Assembly: GCA_033725935.1 (NCBI GenBank)
Contig: MU867101.1
Span: forward strand, 1 to 64,000
Source: Cladorrhinum sp. PSN259
Lineage: Eukaryota > Ascomycota > Sordariomycetes > Sordariales > Podosporaceae
Direction: 5' to 3'
DNA: 64,000 nucleotides
The notes beneath the pieces were generated by a model, which ran no database searches, had not been told where the DNA came from, and saw only the letters and a program-made list of their open reading frames with translations. A program made the translations under genes and the position numbers. This document shows positions 9,630-23,642 of the stretch, piece after piece (position 1 is the first letter of the stretch; the number at the start of each line of letters is the position of its first letter).

Positions 9630-11931
9630 CTTAACTACCAAGTATTGAAGGCGAGTTGACGCAAAAGTTTCCGATCCAAAAATGTTGGGCGCGTTGAAGG
9701 ATGCTGGGAATGCGACCGAAGATGCGGGTTGGATTCAATGTCTTGGCACGTCAACCCCAAGCTCCACGCGAATGCCCCGCGCGGCACGTGATATTGAATT
9801 CCACCAAACTTTCCTCTTCAGGTGAAGTTGTCACAACAATTCGAGGTTCCCAGAAGTGGCTGGGGTACATACATGGCAATCTTCTTTCTTCGCCTTCATG
9901 GTTTGAAGACGGTACGAAAAAGCACTTGGAGTGCTCGCTATTTTTTGTCTCGAGATCAGCATGTCAGCAAAAGCCATGACAAACTCCGAACACTTTCTTC
10001 TATGGGAATCCCTGGCTTTGCATTTTGTGAGCTCGCCAAACCGGATACCGTTCCGTCCAGTCAGCTATTCTCCTCATCACATCTCACAACAATACCATGG
10101 CTCAGCAACTTTCATCAGGTCTCATTTTATCTTGGAGGACCCACTGATGTTTGCCAGGACCCGCTGATTTTCGCTGTGATGGGGCGCTGGAAGGACTCCC
10201 CTGCTCCGATCTGGACAAGGCCCAAGCTCAGTCGGGCCCAGAAATCCACCCGATGAAATCATCGAGACCGTTCAAGGCCTTCCACAGCTGTGGGAAAGCC
10301 ATATAACTTTGTTTCAACCTCTACTGTTCATTCTCGACAGCAAATGTAACCGCGGGATATCTGAGGGGATACAACTCCCGTGAGCCAACGAAATTACCCA
10401 CTTAAGGGACCCGAGCAAAGCTACAACTGCTGAGTTGCGCGCTTTTGCACAATACGACGTAGCCAACAAGACCATGCGTTCATCACCAAGCAATTTTTAC
10501 GCTCTCCACAATTTCCCACTTACATGCACCTGCGGCCGGCAGAGCAACTTTTTCTCGCCCTCATTGGACAAGAGTACAGACCTTCCGCTCGAGTGATGCC
10601 GGTCCTATTTTTAAGATGCGTCAAGCAACCCACAGAACCCAGCCTTGTGGACGAGAGGATCCCGTACTGCTCCTTTGCGCATTGGAGCTGACACGACATA
10701 CTTGACAACTCAACGGTTCCAGGACCTTGAGGACCTGTCAGTAAGGTACTTTGCTGCCGACCGCCAGTTTGCCCGGGTGCTATGGGCTCTCCAGAGACTT
10801 TGCTCGTAACCGTCCGGGTTGTTTGTCTGGGGTTTAACTGCCAGGGATCGTGAGCATTGCTGCCCAAGGTGCCACTATGACTCTCTCCGACAGCGCTTGT
10901 TGAGAGAGTGTGTGCTCTACCCTGGGCCTTTGGAACCCTGTAGTCTGTCTGAGAATCAGGGCAAACCGGCAGAGCACGAAAAGGAAAGAGGGAAAATTCC
11001 TGTCAATATTCTATAAGATGGCTCGTCTGTCCGGAGCCCAGACTTTGGAGCGCTATCCATTGTAATCTGTATAATCTCTTGAGAGAAATTGGTTCGAGTC
11101 GACTAAACAACCAGCACGGATTGCTCATAAAAAGAGAATTTTTACTTGTGTCGGTCATCTCCCGTCTTGGTGTGCCCGACCATTTATTTATCCAACGATC
11201 TTTCTCGACGTTGTCGACGACGACAACAACACAGCACCAATCCATTGGCAGCCAGCCGTCATCGTCCACAGAGCTGTTGACACGCAACACCAAATTGGAT
11301 CGATTGGAAGGGAATTCAACCATTTGCGATTTCTTGCAGCAAGCACTTCCCCTGTCGACGAGAAGCAAGAAGCGCAACGGCGCAGATCTACCCGTGGGAC
11401 ATCCACCGCATCCACCACACCGGCCCCTCCGCCCCTCTCCGGTGTCTTTTATCATCCCCCGCATTCTTCCTCTGCGACCCCCCTCCCCCGCCAACTCGCT
11501 GGTTTCGATCCTGCTCAGCTTCCCCCAATATCGGGATTCAGCCTGGGCTGCACACAACCTGCACCGGTCTTTGCACGAGATTATCATGACAACCAACCGA
11601 AGCCCACTTTCCTCTCCTCGTTGGAGGTTCATTCTTTGGGTGTTGACTCCTTAACTGACCAGCATCGTCACCCACTCGCTCTCCGCCATTTTAACGGAAT
11701 ACAAATACGACCCGACTTTTTCGAAAAAGAAAATCCTGATACTACCATACGAACCCCCACATTCACACTACCTACTGCTTGACCAGAGAACAAGCGGCAA
11801 TCGATTAAGACGCCTTGCAGCTTTTAGTCTCAAGCAAACCCGGTCAAAGCAGCGCAACGGAGAGAAAACCCCCAAATTCCTCTCAACTAATTTTTTTTTA
11901 TTTCTTTTCAATCCGGGAAGCCACCCACCAC
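9630..11931. other. 2.3-kb divergent intergenic region
   Basis: This lies between the spc34 and unknown-gene start codons. It has CT-rich stretches near 11400-11520, typical of fungal leaders, so the downstream gene probably has a long 5' UTR. Open frames of up to about 200 codons occur here on both strands (for example 11003-11632), but they overlap one another, are compositionally biased and show no domain. A GGTTCGAGTC stretch near 11091 recalls a tRNA B box but lacks an A box. Confidence 0.55.
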
Positions 11932-12969
11932 ATGCAGAACATGTGGCCAGCAACCCCAGATTTGAAAATCTCTCAAAACGTGGGGCCATCGTCGCCTCCA
12001 GAGACACCCAGAACGGCCTCCCCCGTTTTTGGCCGGAAGAGCAGCCCCCCGCCTCCTGGAGTTTTCCCATCGCACCTTCGACCGATGGCGCCGCCTCCTT
12101 TGGCCACCGGTGAACGGGTGGCTTTCAATGCCTTTGGCGGTCCTAATTTCAATCATCCGCGGGTACTTCGCCCGGACCAGCTCTCACCACGGACCACCAG
12201 CTGTTCGTCGTCCTCATCCGAGGCCGAGTCATCAGATGACGACTCGGAATCCGCCGGCGCAGCCCCGTCTGTCACCCCCGAACACCGCCGTTATTTTCAG
12301 TCAAGAGCCCCACCCCCGTCGCAAAGCTCCCGAATGTCGCATTATGCATCCCGAGTTGGGGGCAGCCGGCCCATCCCTATTCCAATAATTCCGGAGCGCA
12401 TTGTGTCGCACGAGGAAACCAACTTCACGATTGAAGAGTTGAGCGACTTTGCCGACAGCGACTACGAGCGTGAAGACGTCATCCGGCCCGATCACATCGA
12501 GTACGCAGAGTCGAACCGCAGCAGGTCGAGATCACGGCCCAGACCGCCAGAGCTTGACCAAACCATCATGTACAACCTCAACAACCTCAACTGCAGTGAC
12601 TCAGACGAGACAGACCTGGATGAGGTAGAGTATCGCGAGTTTTTAATCAAGAGGAGAGAAGAGAAGCGACGGCGGAGAATGACTTCTGGCAGCATCGGTA
12701 AGAGGACGATCAGCGAGAGCATCGGGAGCGACAGCGACCGAGAAGATCTCAAAGCGTGGATTGGAGCCGAGGAGGCTGGGAGCAGTGCCAGACGACTGAG
12801 GAGGAGGATCGGCGATCGGCGGAGCCTTCAGTTCACTGATCCTCCTCCGCCCAAGATTGATGAGCTTGATGAGCCAGAGTCCTGCGATGATGAGATAATC
12901 CTCAGCGAATCTCTTGCGAGAGAGCTTCCCTATTATCAATACGTCACCATGGAGGTTGACTCTCCCTGA
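11932..12969 (+). CDS. Conserved-looking nuclear-type protein of unknown function
   Basis: 345 aa from the ATG at 11932; the frame extends upstream to 11815, but those residues are low-grade and the 11932 ATG opens a credible start (MQNMWPATPDLK). I cannot name the family. Visible parts in order: a Pro/Ser-rich N-terminus, an Ser/Asp/Glu run near residue 110, a short hydrophobic-acidic block (IIPERIVSHEETNFTIEELS, then DFADSDYE), an Arg/Ser stretch (NRSRSRSRPRP), and a C-terminal segment with EYREFLIKRREEKRRRR and RRLRRRIGDRRSLQF. Then come DPPPPKIDELDEPES and an acidic end LARELPYYQYVTMEVDSP. The C-terminal RRLRRR-GDRRSL-DPPP-I-EL-EP arrangement looks conserved, as I have a sense of similar uncharacterised ascomycete proteins. 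Composition suggests a nuclear, partly disordered protein. No catalytic motif is seen. Confidence 0.75.
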   Translation: MQNMWPATPDLKISQNVGPSSPPETPRTASPVFGRKSSPPPPGVFPSHLRPMAPPPLATGERVAFNAFGGPNFNHPRVLRPDQLSPRTTSCSSSSSEAESSDDDSESAGAAPSVTPEHRRYFQSRAPPPSQSSRMSHYASRVGGSRPIPIPIIPERIVSHEETNFTIEELSDFADSDYEREDVIRPDHIEYAESNRSRSRSRPRPPELDQTIMYNLNNLNCSDSDETDLDEVEYREFLIKRREEKRRRRMTSGSIGKRTISESIGSDSDREDLKAWIGAEEAGSSARRLRRRIGDRRSLQFTDPPPPKIDELDEPESCDDEIILSESLARELPYYQYVTMEVDSP

Positions 12970-14277
12970 GCGAGAAAGGGAGATCAAGATTAATGGAGGA
13001 GGGAATGATGCATCTGCTATAGACGGGGTTTCTCTTTCTGTTCCCCCAACTCATCTTTCGACGACCATGTCAACGACGATGACGACGGCAAACGATGATG
13101 ACAATGATGATGACGATTTAACGATTACGACAATAAAAGATCTTTTTGAATAGCAATAGCGACAAGAAAAGCACTAACAACCTCACCCGCGTTGACAATA
13201 ACAGCAGGCGGCAAGAAATGAGGATGAGTGCGCACCTCTGGCAGTTTAATTTAGTTTCGAATTTGCATTGCATGTATTACGCGCATCTCTTTGGCGGCAT
13301 CTGGCTCAGACACAATGCATTTATTCCCTATTATTCGTTTTCAGCTTGAGTAAAGGATGGGATGGGTCTAAAGCGACTTTTGCAAGACATATTCGGAGGA
13401 GGAACTGTTTGCCTTTTTTGTTATATTCTGTATTCCTGAATGGATAGATGCCATCAGCTTTTTGAATGGCAGGCGGAATAGATGATTTTCGGCTGAGCGA
13501 ATGTTTTTTGCGGATTTTAGCAAGGTTCAAGGGACGATACCAAATAGAGTTGGAACTTTAATGTGGTTTTGGAGGGAAAAAAAATATCATTCACTCATTC
13601 GGTCGTATTGCTGCGCTTTCTGATATTTATTTAGTCTTTGATATGATCGATGTTGCATCTGCTGCAACGAAGTTCTCACTTTGTATAATTAAGGCTTTGG
13701 CTGCAGAGGATCCGAGGATAATAGCCAAGCCACAGTTAAGGTGGCCCTTGAAGCGGGACGATCCAGCCACCCGAAGGCTATTGTTCTGAGTGGACATGGT
13801 GAGAAACACCAGCCACAATCTTTGTCCGTTCGCGTGCTATGAAAGCCGCCTGACACGGTTAACTCCATTCAATCGACGACATGAATATCATAGGTCGACA
13901 GCCTCGCGTCGCCGTCGTCAATCTCATCTTTTGAGCCCTGCGCGCCCTGCCTTTCGAGGTTTAGTGGACGCACAGCAGAATTTCAACTCTATCTCTCTCC
14001 CTGTCTTTGCCTTCTTTCTTTCTTTTTTTACCTTTTCAACTTACCTTAATACCATTCGAACTTCATCCAAGCAACCCCCCCCCCCCCCCCCCCCCCCCAT
14101 CCCGCCGTACCCATCGGACCTCAATCGTTGAAGAGATTCACTATCAACCATCTTTGTCCCCCGCCGAGTCCGACCGTATCTGCGTACTCTACGTTACACT
14201 TCCAATCCCCTCTTCGGGTGGCCAGCTGTGCGAGTCACCAAACTTGTCCATTGCCAACGCCACTGCGAAGCGTTACA
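12970..14277. other. Intergenic region and taf12 leader
   Basis: No gene is seen. It holds the 3' UTR of the unknown gene (with a GATGATGA-type run near 13075-13120) and the taf12 promoter and leader, which includes a CT-rich block at about 13990-14040 and an uninterrupted C24 tract. Confidence 0.6.
14075..14098 (+). repeat. Poly-C tract (C24) in the taf12 leader
   Basis: Twenty-four consecutive C residues, about 180 bp before the taf12 ATG. Homopolymer C of this length is rare in fungal genomes and is prone to replication slippage and sequencing error, so its true length is uncertain. Confidence 0.9.
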
Positions 14278-16636
<2,359 letters not shown>

Positions 16637-17731
16637 GTTTGGGATGGAAAACTGGGTAAGAAGGGCATACAGAGTCAGGAATTTCGACTCTACGGGTAAT
16701 GGGAGAAAATGGCTGGCGTTTATTGGAGTCAAGATGGAATCGGCAAGAGTCGCTTTCCTTCTTTTTTATTTTTCTTGCGACAAATTGGTAGTTCGGAAGA
16801 TGCCTGTCTGGTCTGAACACCACACGTTGCAACAGCAAAATGATAATACCCCGGTAATCTAGAGAGAGAATGCAAAAAAATCTTTTTAAATACGAATATA
16901 CACGCGAATTGAAGTCATTGTGTGGGAGTAAACATGGCATATGTCTGAGGTATACATTATGGTGTATTAATGAGGCTCACGAGGTTGATGAATTCTATAC
17001 GTAAGAATCGGCTCCGAAGGCACAAGTTTATGAAAGGTGCTGCATAAAATCGAATCCCCAAAGGCGACGTGAGACCCATGTCATGGCATTTTGGGGAATT
17101 GACCCAACAGGCAGCAAATCGACAACGTCACAAAGCATGCAGCCTGCCCAAGTGGGTCCCGTTCCTCCCGCCTTGCACAGGGCATGGGAGCTCTCTCTTT
17201 TTGCTGGGCGCATTCGATTTTAGGTACCGTTGGCCCAAGCTGGTACCTTCCCTCGCACCCAATTGGCTCGCAAACCCCAGTAGCAGTGCCGGGCTGCGTA
17301 CTTTCGCCGCCTGCCTCCCGCTCAGCAGCGCGCCTCAGGGCTTCTCAACAGCACCAAGCAGCAACTTCAATCGATTGTCCGAACCAACTCTAACATCACA
17401 TCACCCTTTTCGGGAAACAATTTCACCTCCACATCCGGGGTTATCGTGTAGTAAGTAACATTAACTTGCAGGTCGCTGCAGCATTTCTCCACAGGCACAT
17501 ATCACCAAGACCAAGCAGCGAGTCGCCCCCATCTGACCTTCATTAAGGTCACTTGCTCATCATGTCGGTCCAAAAACAACTTACTAACGATTGAGAAGCA
17601 GGGGAGCGCCTCGCAAATCGACGACTTTTCCCAGCGCCATCGCACACTACCCAGTGGAATCTTCATCCTTCCCCCCACCAAACCAACCTTGCTACACACA
17701 CACACCGAAGCTCAGCCAGCCAGACAACAAC
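16637..17731. other. Intergenic region and rpn3 leader
   Basis: No gene is seen in this 1.1 kb. It holds the taf12 3' UTR, the rpn3 promoter and its pyrimidine- and CA-rich leader. Short open frames here show no domain. Confidence 0.6.
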
Positions 17732-19591
17732 ATGCCTGGCAAGACACCCGATAAGGAACCTGTTGAGAACGGTGGTTATCGGGGAGGAAAGCCAAAGCCT
17801 ACCAAGGGCAAGAAGGGCGCAAAGGAAGGAGAGGACGAAAAGATGACTGTCGTTGTCCCGCCGTCAAAAAAGCAAAGCTCTGCCCCGCCGCCCAACGACG
17901 CCGATGGTAGTGTTGCCATGGATGTAGATGAGGCTGATGACGGAGAGGCTAAAGTCGATCCCGTCGTGCAGACCGTCAACGGTATGTATTCAAGTGGCCT
18001 GTTTTAATCTCGACTATACTGATTGTAGCGTTTCTTGGTCACGAGTAGATATCAAGAGCAACTTTGCGCTCCTAGATCGTGCCGTCGCACTTTTCGACGC
18101 CAGATTCTCCCTCCGCGCCCTTCGTTCCATCTCGTCGATCCGGAAACGCCTGACTCCAGATATCCTCGCCCAAGCTATCTCAGAGACCTATCCCGCATCT
18201 TCCCCGAGTGCAAGTGCCGCTCAGCAGGTGCTTGCGGCGATCGGTCAGTCAGATGTTTCTCTAGGTCGTCAACCTGGCAGCGAGATGGACGTCGACAGCG
18301 AGCCCACCAAGGCCACTCCCAAGAACGGCAGTGCGAAGAAGGAGGCCAAGGAGGTCATTCCCGAGATCGATGTCTTCTTTGGAATTCTTACACAGGTTCT
18401 GCTTCACGACAGCAAGCAGTGGCAGCAGGGTTTCGAGTACTCGCAGGCCTTGATTGAGAGGGTTCAGTCGCTCAACCGCCGTACCCTCGACAGCTTGTCC
18501 GCCAAGGTTTACTTTTACTACTCGCTCTTCGCAGAGCAGCTGGCGCCACTGCCGCCTTCTCCCCAATCGCCCGTTGTGTCGACCCGCCCAACCCTTCTTG
18601 CAGCGCTCCGAACGGCTGTTTTGCGCAAGGATGTTGATACTCAGGCTTCGGTCATTGTACTGTTGCTGCGGAACTATCTCCTCACCTCGCACATCTCCCA
18701 GGCCGACCTCTTGGTCTCACACACCCAGTTCCCCGAGAATGCGGCAAACAACCAGGTTGCTCGGTACCTCTATTACCTTGGCCGTGTCCGTGCCGTCCAG
18801 CTCCGATACACCGAGGCTCACGAGCATCTTGTAGCTGCTACCCGCAAGGCTCCCTCAAGCGCTTGCGCTCTTGGGTTCAGCCAGACCGCCACCAAGCTGT
18901 TGTTGGTCGTTGAGCTCCTGATGGGTGACATCCCCGACCGTGCGACATTCAGAGCACCCAACATGGAGGTCGCCCTTCACCCTTACTTCCTTCTTGTCCA
19001 GGCCGTCCGCGTTGGTAATCTCGAAGACTTTGAGACCATCATCTCTGAGCACGCCGAGACGTTCCGTCGGGATGGTACATACACCTTGATCCTCAGACTC
19101 AGACAAAATGTTATCAAGACTGGTATCAGAATGATGAGCTTGTCCTACTCAAGAATTTCTTTGAGGGATATTTGCATCCGGTTGCATCTTGGCAGTGAGG
19201 AGAGCGCCGAGTATATCGTTGCCAAGGCGATTAGGGACGGAGTGATTGAGGCGACGCTGGACAGGGAAAAAGGATTCATGAAGAGCAAGGAGGTTGGTGA
19301 TGTTTATGCTACGCGGGAGCCAGGCGAGGCTTTCCACGAGCGCATTGGGGCTTGCTTGGCTTTGCATGATGAGAGTGTGAAGGTATGTACAACCGAGCAG
19401 GATTGCGTTGGGATGAGAATTGAAGCTAATTATCTGTGTGTGAACAGGCAATGAGGTTCCCCATGAACCAGCACAGACTGGAGCTCAAGAATGCTCAGGA
19501 GGCGAGGGAGAGGGAGAGGGAGATGGCCAAGGAGATTCAAGAGGGGGATTTGGATGAGGATGATCTTGGTGGGGAGTTTGAGGGTATGTAA
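17732..19591 (+). CDS. rpn3: 26S proteasome regulatory subunit Rpn3
   Basis: Three exons: 17732-17981, 18049-19382 and 19448-19591 (575 aa); introns of 67 and 65 nt with GTATGT donors. For the first intron the upstream AG at 18028 would lead to an immediate stop, so the AG at 18047-18048 is used. Rpn3 (human PSMD3) is a PCI-domain subunit of the proteasome lid. After a Lys/Pro-rich N-terminus and an acidic stretch, TPR-like helices run from DIKSNFALLDRAVALFDARF through YLYYLGRVRAVQLRYTEAHEHL and YFLLVQAVRVGNLEDFE. The PCI winged helix follows (YSRISLRDICIRLHLGSEESAEYIVAKAIRDG, then VIEATLDREKGFM). The last exon gives the family tail AMRFPMNQHRLELKNAQEAR and an acidic end. It is convergent with rsa4. 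Confidence 0.94.
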
Positions 19592-20342
19592 ACGACTTTA
19601 GCCACGAAAAGAAGAATACGAAGAGGCAAAGGAAGGAGGGTGGTTAGGACATAGAAGAGAGAGCGGTGAGGGCGGTGGTCGGTTATCTTGATGCTATGGT
19701 GCTTCTATGGTTTAATGGTTTTTTACACACATTCCCGCTTTTCTCTTGTCTCAATTGTTTTTGACTGTAAAGTTGTAAGAGTTTGATGGTTTAGTTGCGA
19801 GATTAGGAGGTGAGAAGATGGCGGAAGGGTATGATAAGAGGGTTGGTAGAGAACGAATGGGGGAAGAAGGTATATGAATCGGGTAGGATGTTGTGCTGAT
19901 AGAAATGGGAGTGTTGAAAAATCAAGGTTTAAAGGGTTTTAAATTTGAAGGTAAAGTATTTTTATTTAAACTAGGTTTAGGTGGTATCTAGGCAGAGAGG
20001 GAGCGGAGGGGAGGGGATTGAGGTGTTGGGGAGGGTGAGTGTGAGCCGAAGCGGAATTTAAGAGGGAGAAAGGAAGGAAGAAAGGAAGGAAGAAAGAAAG
20101 AAAGAAAGAAAGGAAGAGAAGAGAAAATGAATCAAATAGAAAGCGTTTGTTTTGTTTATGGAGCTTGTAATATCTGGAATTACAGGCCAAATAGAGAAAC
20201 AAAAAATTGAAACTCGATATTATTGTATCATTCCCTCAACAAAACAAGCCTCTCAGCGTCTTCTTTTCTCACACATGACAGGGTATCATCCATTCATTTT
20301 TCTCTATACCTTTATCCCCTTCCCCACAAGTAGTTGAATCAT
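19592..20342. other. Convergent intergenic region (rpn3 / rsa4)
   Basis: Holds the two facing 3' UTRs. The main feature is a purine-only GGAA/GAAA tract at about 20061-20127. No gene is seen. Confidence 0.6.
20061..20127 (+). repeat. GAAA/GGAA purine microsatellite
   Basis: A strand-asymmetric run of GAAA and GGAA units, about 67 bp with no pyrimidine after its first bases, between two convergent genes. Confidence 0.8.
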
Positions 20343-22070
20343 CTAATTCTTCCACGTCCTAACAGCCTTATCCTTTCCACCAGAAGCAACGCAATTCCCA
20401 TCAGGAGCCCAATCGACCGCATAAACCTCGTCCTCGTGCCCCGGCAAATCTCTAGCGAGCTTTGCCGTTCTTACGTTCCACACTTTGAGCGTGGTATCCT
20501 TGCTGGCAGTCACCAATAACCTGCTGTCGGCCGAGAAAGCGCACTGGTAAACTGGAGCGACGTGGCCGCGGAGGGTGTGCAGGAATTTGCCGTCTCTTGC
20601 GTTCCATAATTTCTACAGAGCCATTAGATTTGGTTTGGAGAAGGTTGTAAGAAGCGGAGAAAAGGACTTACAGTAGCATTGTCCCACCCGGCACTAGCTA
20701 GAATGGAGTTATCAGGAGAGAAAGCCAGAGAGTTGACCTTGTTTTGATGGCCAAGAAGTCTGGCAACCGGTTTAGTCCCGTTGTTGGCTGGGTCCCAGAG
20801 GTATATCGTGAAGTCGTCACCTGTAGCAACATGATTAGAATACCACCAGCAAAGATGGTAGAGAAATTGTTCACTTACTCGCTGACGCAAACCTCTCAGC
20901 AACCTTCCCATTAATCTTAACCGCCTTCTCGAACCTCTCCTTAGCCTTCGCCCTCTTCCCCTCCTCCGTCTCGGGAATATCCTTAGTATGATCAAAGTAG
21001 CCCGTCCTCAAGACATGATCGCTTGACAACGCAATATGATTGATCCAATGCCCATGTGCCGTAAAGCTGTGCACCAGCGTCCCCGCCTGAGCATTCCAGA
21101 TGCGAATCGTCCTGTCATGAGAACCCGTATAAATCCGGTCCGTTCCGCCCCATCTCACACAGCTTATTGACCCCTTATGCCCGCTCAGCACATGCTCGGT
21201 CCTTCCAGTATTAACAACCCATATCCTTGCGGTTCCATCCTTTGAAGCACTGACAAGACGGGGTGTCCCGTCCCTCCACAAATGGTATGGCTGCCACGCA
21301 ACAGCCAAGCACCATTTGGCGTGTCCCTTGAACTCGCTGAGACATTTTCCGGTTTTGGGATCCCAGATTCGTACCGTCTTATCCATTGAGCATGTGGCGA
21401 TGTGGTTTCCCTCGGGACTCCATGCGACTCCTAGGACCCAGCCGGTGTGTCCCTTTAGTGTTTGGGATGGGGTGCCGGTATCGGTGTCCCAAATTCTGGC
21501 CGTGTTGTCCCCGCTTCCTGTAGCGAGACGGCTGGATGAGATGGGAGAGAACTGGCAGGCGAGAATTGGTTGACCGTGGCCGGTAATCTTGTGGGCCATT
21601 CGTGATACGGCATGGACCTTGAAGACGCTCTGGGGTTCGGCGCTGAGGGTGATGGTGGTTTCAAAGGGGTTGGTGACGCCATGTTTCTTGAGGAGACCGA
21701 GGAGATCGGTAGGGAATTGGTCGACGATGATATCTGAGCCTGGGATATGAATTCGGAAACGGTAGGGTGTGAAGTCCTCGCGTTCCTAGGCGAGCGTGTC
21801 AGTGGGAATAAATTCCTATCTTGATTGTGGTCTCATCTCTCTCACCCTCTCCAGTAAAGTGTTGACTAATGTTGACAAGTTCTTCTCAGTAGTCTGGGCA
21901 AAGTTGATTTCAACAACGTCTGCAAGCTGGTTCCCATCACTGTCGACGAAGCAGAACTTCCCCGAACCGAGATCGGTCGCAAGGAGAGGTGTGACATCTT
22001 GTTGGGTTGAGGTGAGTTCGAGCTCTGCGCGCTTCTGGCGCTTGGACGGAGGGGGTTGTAAGGTAGCCAT
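20343..22070 (-). CDS. rsa4: Ribosome assembly WD40 protein Rsa4/Notchless
   Basis: Four exons on the minus strand: 21846-22070, 20879-21785, 20672-20820 and 20343-20612 (516 aa); introns are 58-60 nt and all junctions keep phase. Rsa4 (NLE1) sits on pre-60S particles; its N-terminal domain binds the MIDAS domain of the AAA ATPase Rea1/midasin, which removes it. The N-terminal NLE domain spans residues ~25-110 (FCFVDSDGNQLADVVEINFA, NLSTLVNTLLER, then EDFTPYRFRIHIPG). Eight WD40 blades follow, recognisable by ARIWDTDTG, VRIWDPKTG, ARIWVVNTG, IRIWNAQAG, IYLWDPANN, KLWNARDGK, KVWNVRT and the terminal VRTWKN. The start ATG lies after KRQ-rich MATLQPPPSKRQKR, a likely nuclear signal. Upstream lies cns1 on the same strand, 282 bp away. 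Confidence 0.95.
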
Positions 22071-22352
22071 CTTTGTGTTATGGTGTCTTCTTACTTTTAA
22101 GGCCAAAAGCAAGAAGTAAGAGGAGACAAAGAACAAGGATCTGTGAATGCGGGACGGCGATTGAGAATTTTGGCGGTGTGGTGCTGCAGAATCAATGCCC
22201 CACCTTTACCACCCGCCAAGAATCCACTTTGGCCCACTCGACGCCGGAGGTTTGGGGGTCTCATCCTTGCTGGAGCTTCTTAACCCAGAGCTCACACTTA
22301 TATACCATCAAACAGCATTCTCTATTATGGCATTATATGGCCAGCGGTCTAT

Positions 22353-23642
22353 TTATTTTGGATTCATCTTCGCCTTTTGCGCCTTGAATTCCTTCACCCA
22401 GGCCTCAGCTCTGCCCCTCGGCAGCACAAAGATCTTCAACAAGTTATCCACAACCTCAATGTTCCCTCCGCTCAAGACCTTGAGCAAGGAAACCTTCCGT
22501 CCAACCTTGGCCAACCCGCCGCTAGCCGTCTCAACATAGCATTCGACAGTGTTGCTCGAATATCTTCCCTCCTTGTCCCATGGTAATGGGAACACGTACC
22601 CAAAGTGCTGCTCCAAACACTCCTGCTCGTTAAAGCCCTTGATAAAATCCGTCTCGTAATCGACAGGATACAGCAGCAGAGTTGGTACAGCCAAGCTGCT
22701 CTCTGGATCCAGCGGGTCCGGAACAAGCCCAACCTTGGCATCCTCCATCTCCGGTGGCTTTCCAGTAGTTCTGATCTTGATATTTCTAGCCTTCAACGCC
22801 GCATCTAGAAGCCTTTTCTTCCTCTCCTCCTCGGCAACTCTTTTGTCCTCTCTCTGTTTCGCTTTTGTTACCTTTTCGTTCGCCTTGATGATTTCTCCTG
22901 CTAGTGCTTTGAGGGCAGCATTCGACCCATCAACCTCCAGACCTCTGGAACACGCATCTTCTGCCTCTGCAATCTTTTCGACGGCCAACAAGGCTTTTGC
23001 AGAGCGATAGAATGCCTTGACGTTCCGGTCGTTGAGTTTAAGCGCAGCGGCGCAGTCGAGCGTGCAGCTTCGGTAGTTGCGAAGCTCCAAGTGGCATGCA
23101 GCGCGGTTGACGTAAAGTGTCTCGAGCAAGGCTTTTTCTTTCTTGACATCTTCGGGGTCGTCATCTACTTCCTCTTCTTCTGCATCTTGGTGATATTTCG
23201 CCTCTTCTTCTCCAAGAACCTCCTTCGGTTGTTCTGACTCTGGCTTGATTTCCTTGATCTCCTTCTCCTTCTTCACCTTTTTCCTCAAGCCTTTCTTTCG
23301 TCTCAGTTCCTCGCCAGCGAGGATGAGAATTCCCTTGCCATAAAATTCTTTCCCATCAGTCCACCGCTTTTCGCGGAAGCATTCGTTGCCTTGCTCCTTG
23401 AAGTTGATTGAATTCTCAAGCGGGGTGCCTTCGTACGCGAGAGCTTGGAGGGCGGCGAGCATCTCTGCACTTTCATCGTCGGCATTCTCATCGAGCTCGG
23501 TCATGAAGAGGGGATGTTTCTTGAGGCCTTCATATGTCTCTTCTAGGGACATACCATGCCCTGGAGCACGGGCTGGCGAGAGTTCTGGTAGCATAGAGAG
23601 GATATCTTCTGCTGGCGGAGGTGCGGGGTTGTTGGATGCCAT
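22353..23642 (-). CDS. cns1: Hsp90 co-chaperone Cns1/TTC4 (TPR protein)
   Basis: Single exon, 429 aa from the ATG at 23642 (MASNNPAPPPAEDILSMLPEL). Another 22 codons lie upstream in frame but look like leader. Cns1/TTC4 binds Hsp90/Hsp70 C-termini through TPRs and supports translation elongation factor folding. The N-terminal block MTELDENADDESAEMLAALQALAYEG is typical of the family. TPRs follow (INFKEQGNECFREKRWTDGKEFYGKGI; TLYVNRAACHLELRNYRSCTLDCAAAL; VKAFYRSAKALLAVEKIAEAEDACSRGL), then a charged helix and the C-terminal wheel domain (LLLYPVDYETDFIKGFNEQE, YVFPLPWD, YVETASGGLAKVGRKVSLLK, IFVLPRGRAEAWVKEFK). A charged Lys/Glu insert between the first two TPRs is longer than in yeast. Confidence 0.9.
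   Translation of the reverse strand: MASNNPAPPPAEDILSMLPELSPARAPGHGMSLEETYEGLKKHPLFMTELDENADDESAEMLAALQALAYEGTPLENSINFKEQGNECFREKRWTDGKEFYGKGILILAGEELRRKKGLRKKVKKEKEIKEIKPESEQPKEVLGEEEAKYHQDAEEEEVDDDPEDVKKEKALLETLYVNRAACHLELRNYRSCTLDCAAALKLNDRNVKAFYRSAKALLAVEKIAEAEDACSRGLEVDGSNAALKALAGEIIKANEKVTKAKQREDKRVAEEERKKRLLDAALKARNIKIRTTGKPPEMEDAKVGLVPDPLDPESSLAVPTLLLYPVDYETDFIKGFNEQECLEQHFGYVFPLPWDKEGRYSSNTVECYVETASGGLAKVGRKVSLLKVLSGGNIEVVDNLLKIFVLPRGRAEAWVKEFKAQKAKMNPK

Noticed and set aside
11020..11115. tRNA-like B box (GGTTCGAGTC) near 11091
   Set aside because: No A box at the right distance and no acceptor-stem pairing could be drawn.
17451..17471. GTAAGT...TTGCAG pair in the rpn3 leader
   Set aside because: The distance is about 20 bases, too short for a spliceosomal intron.
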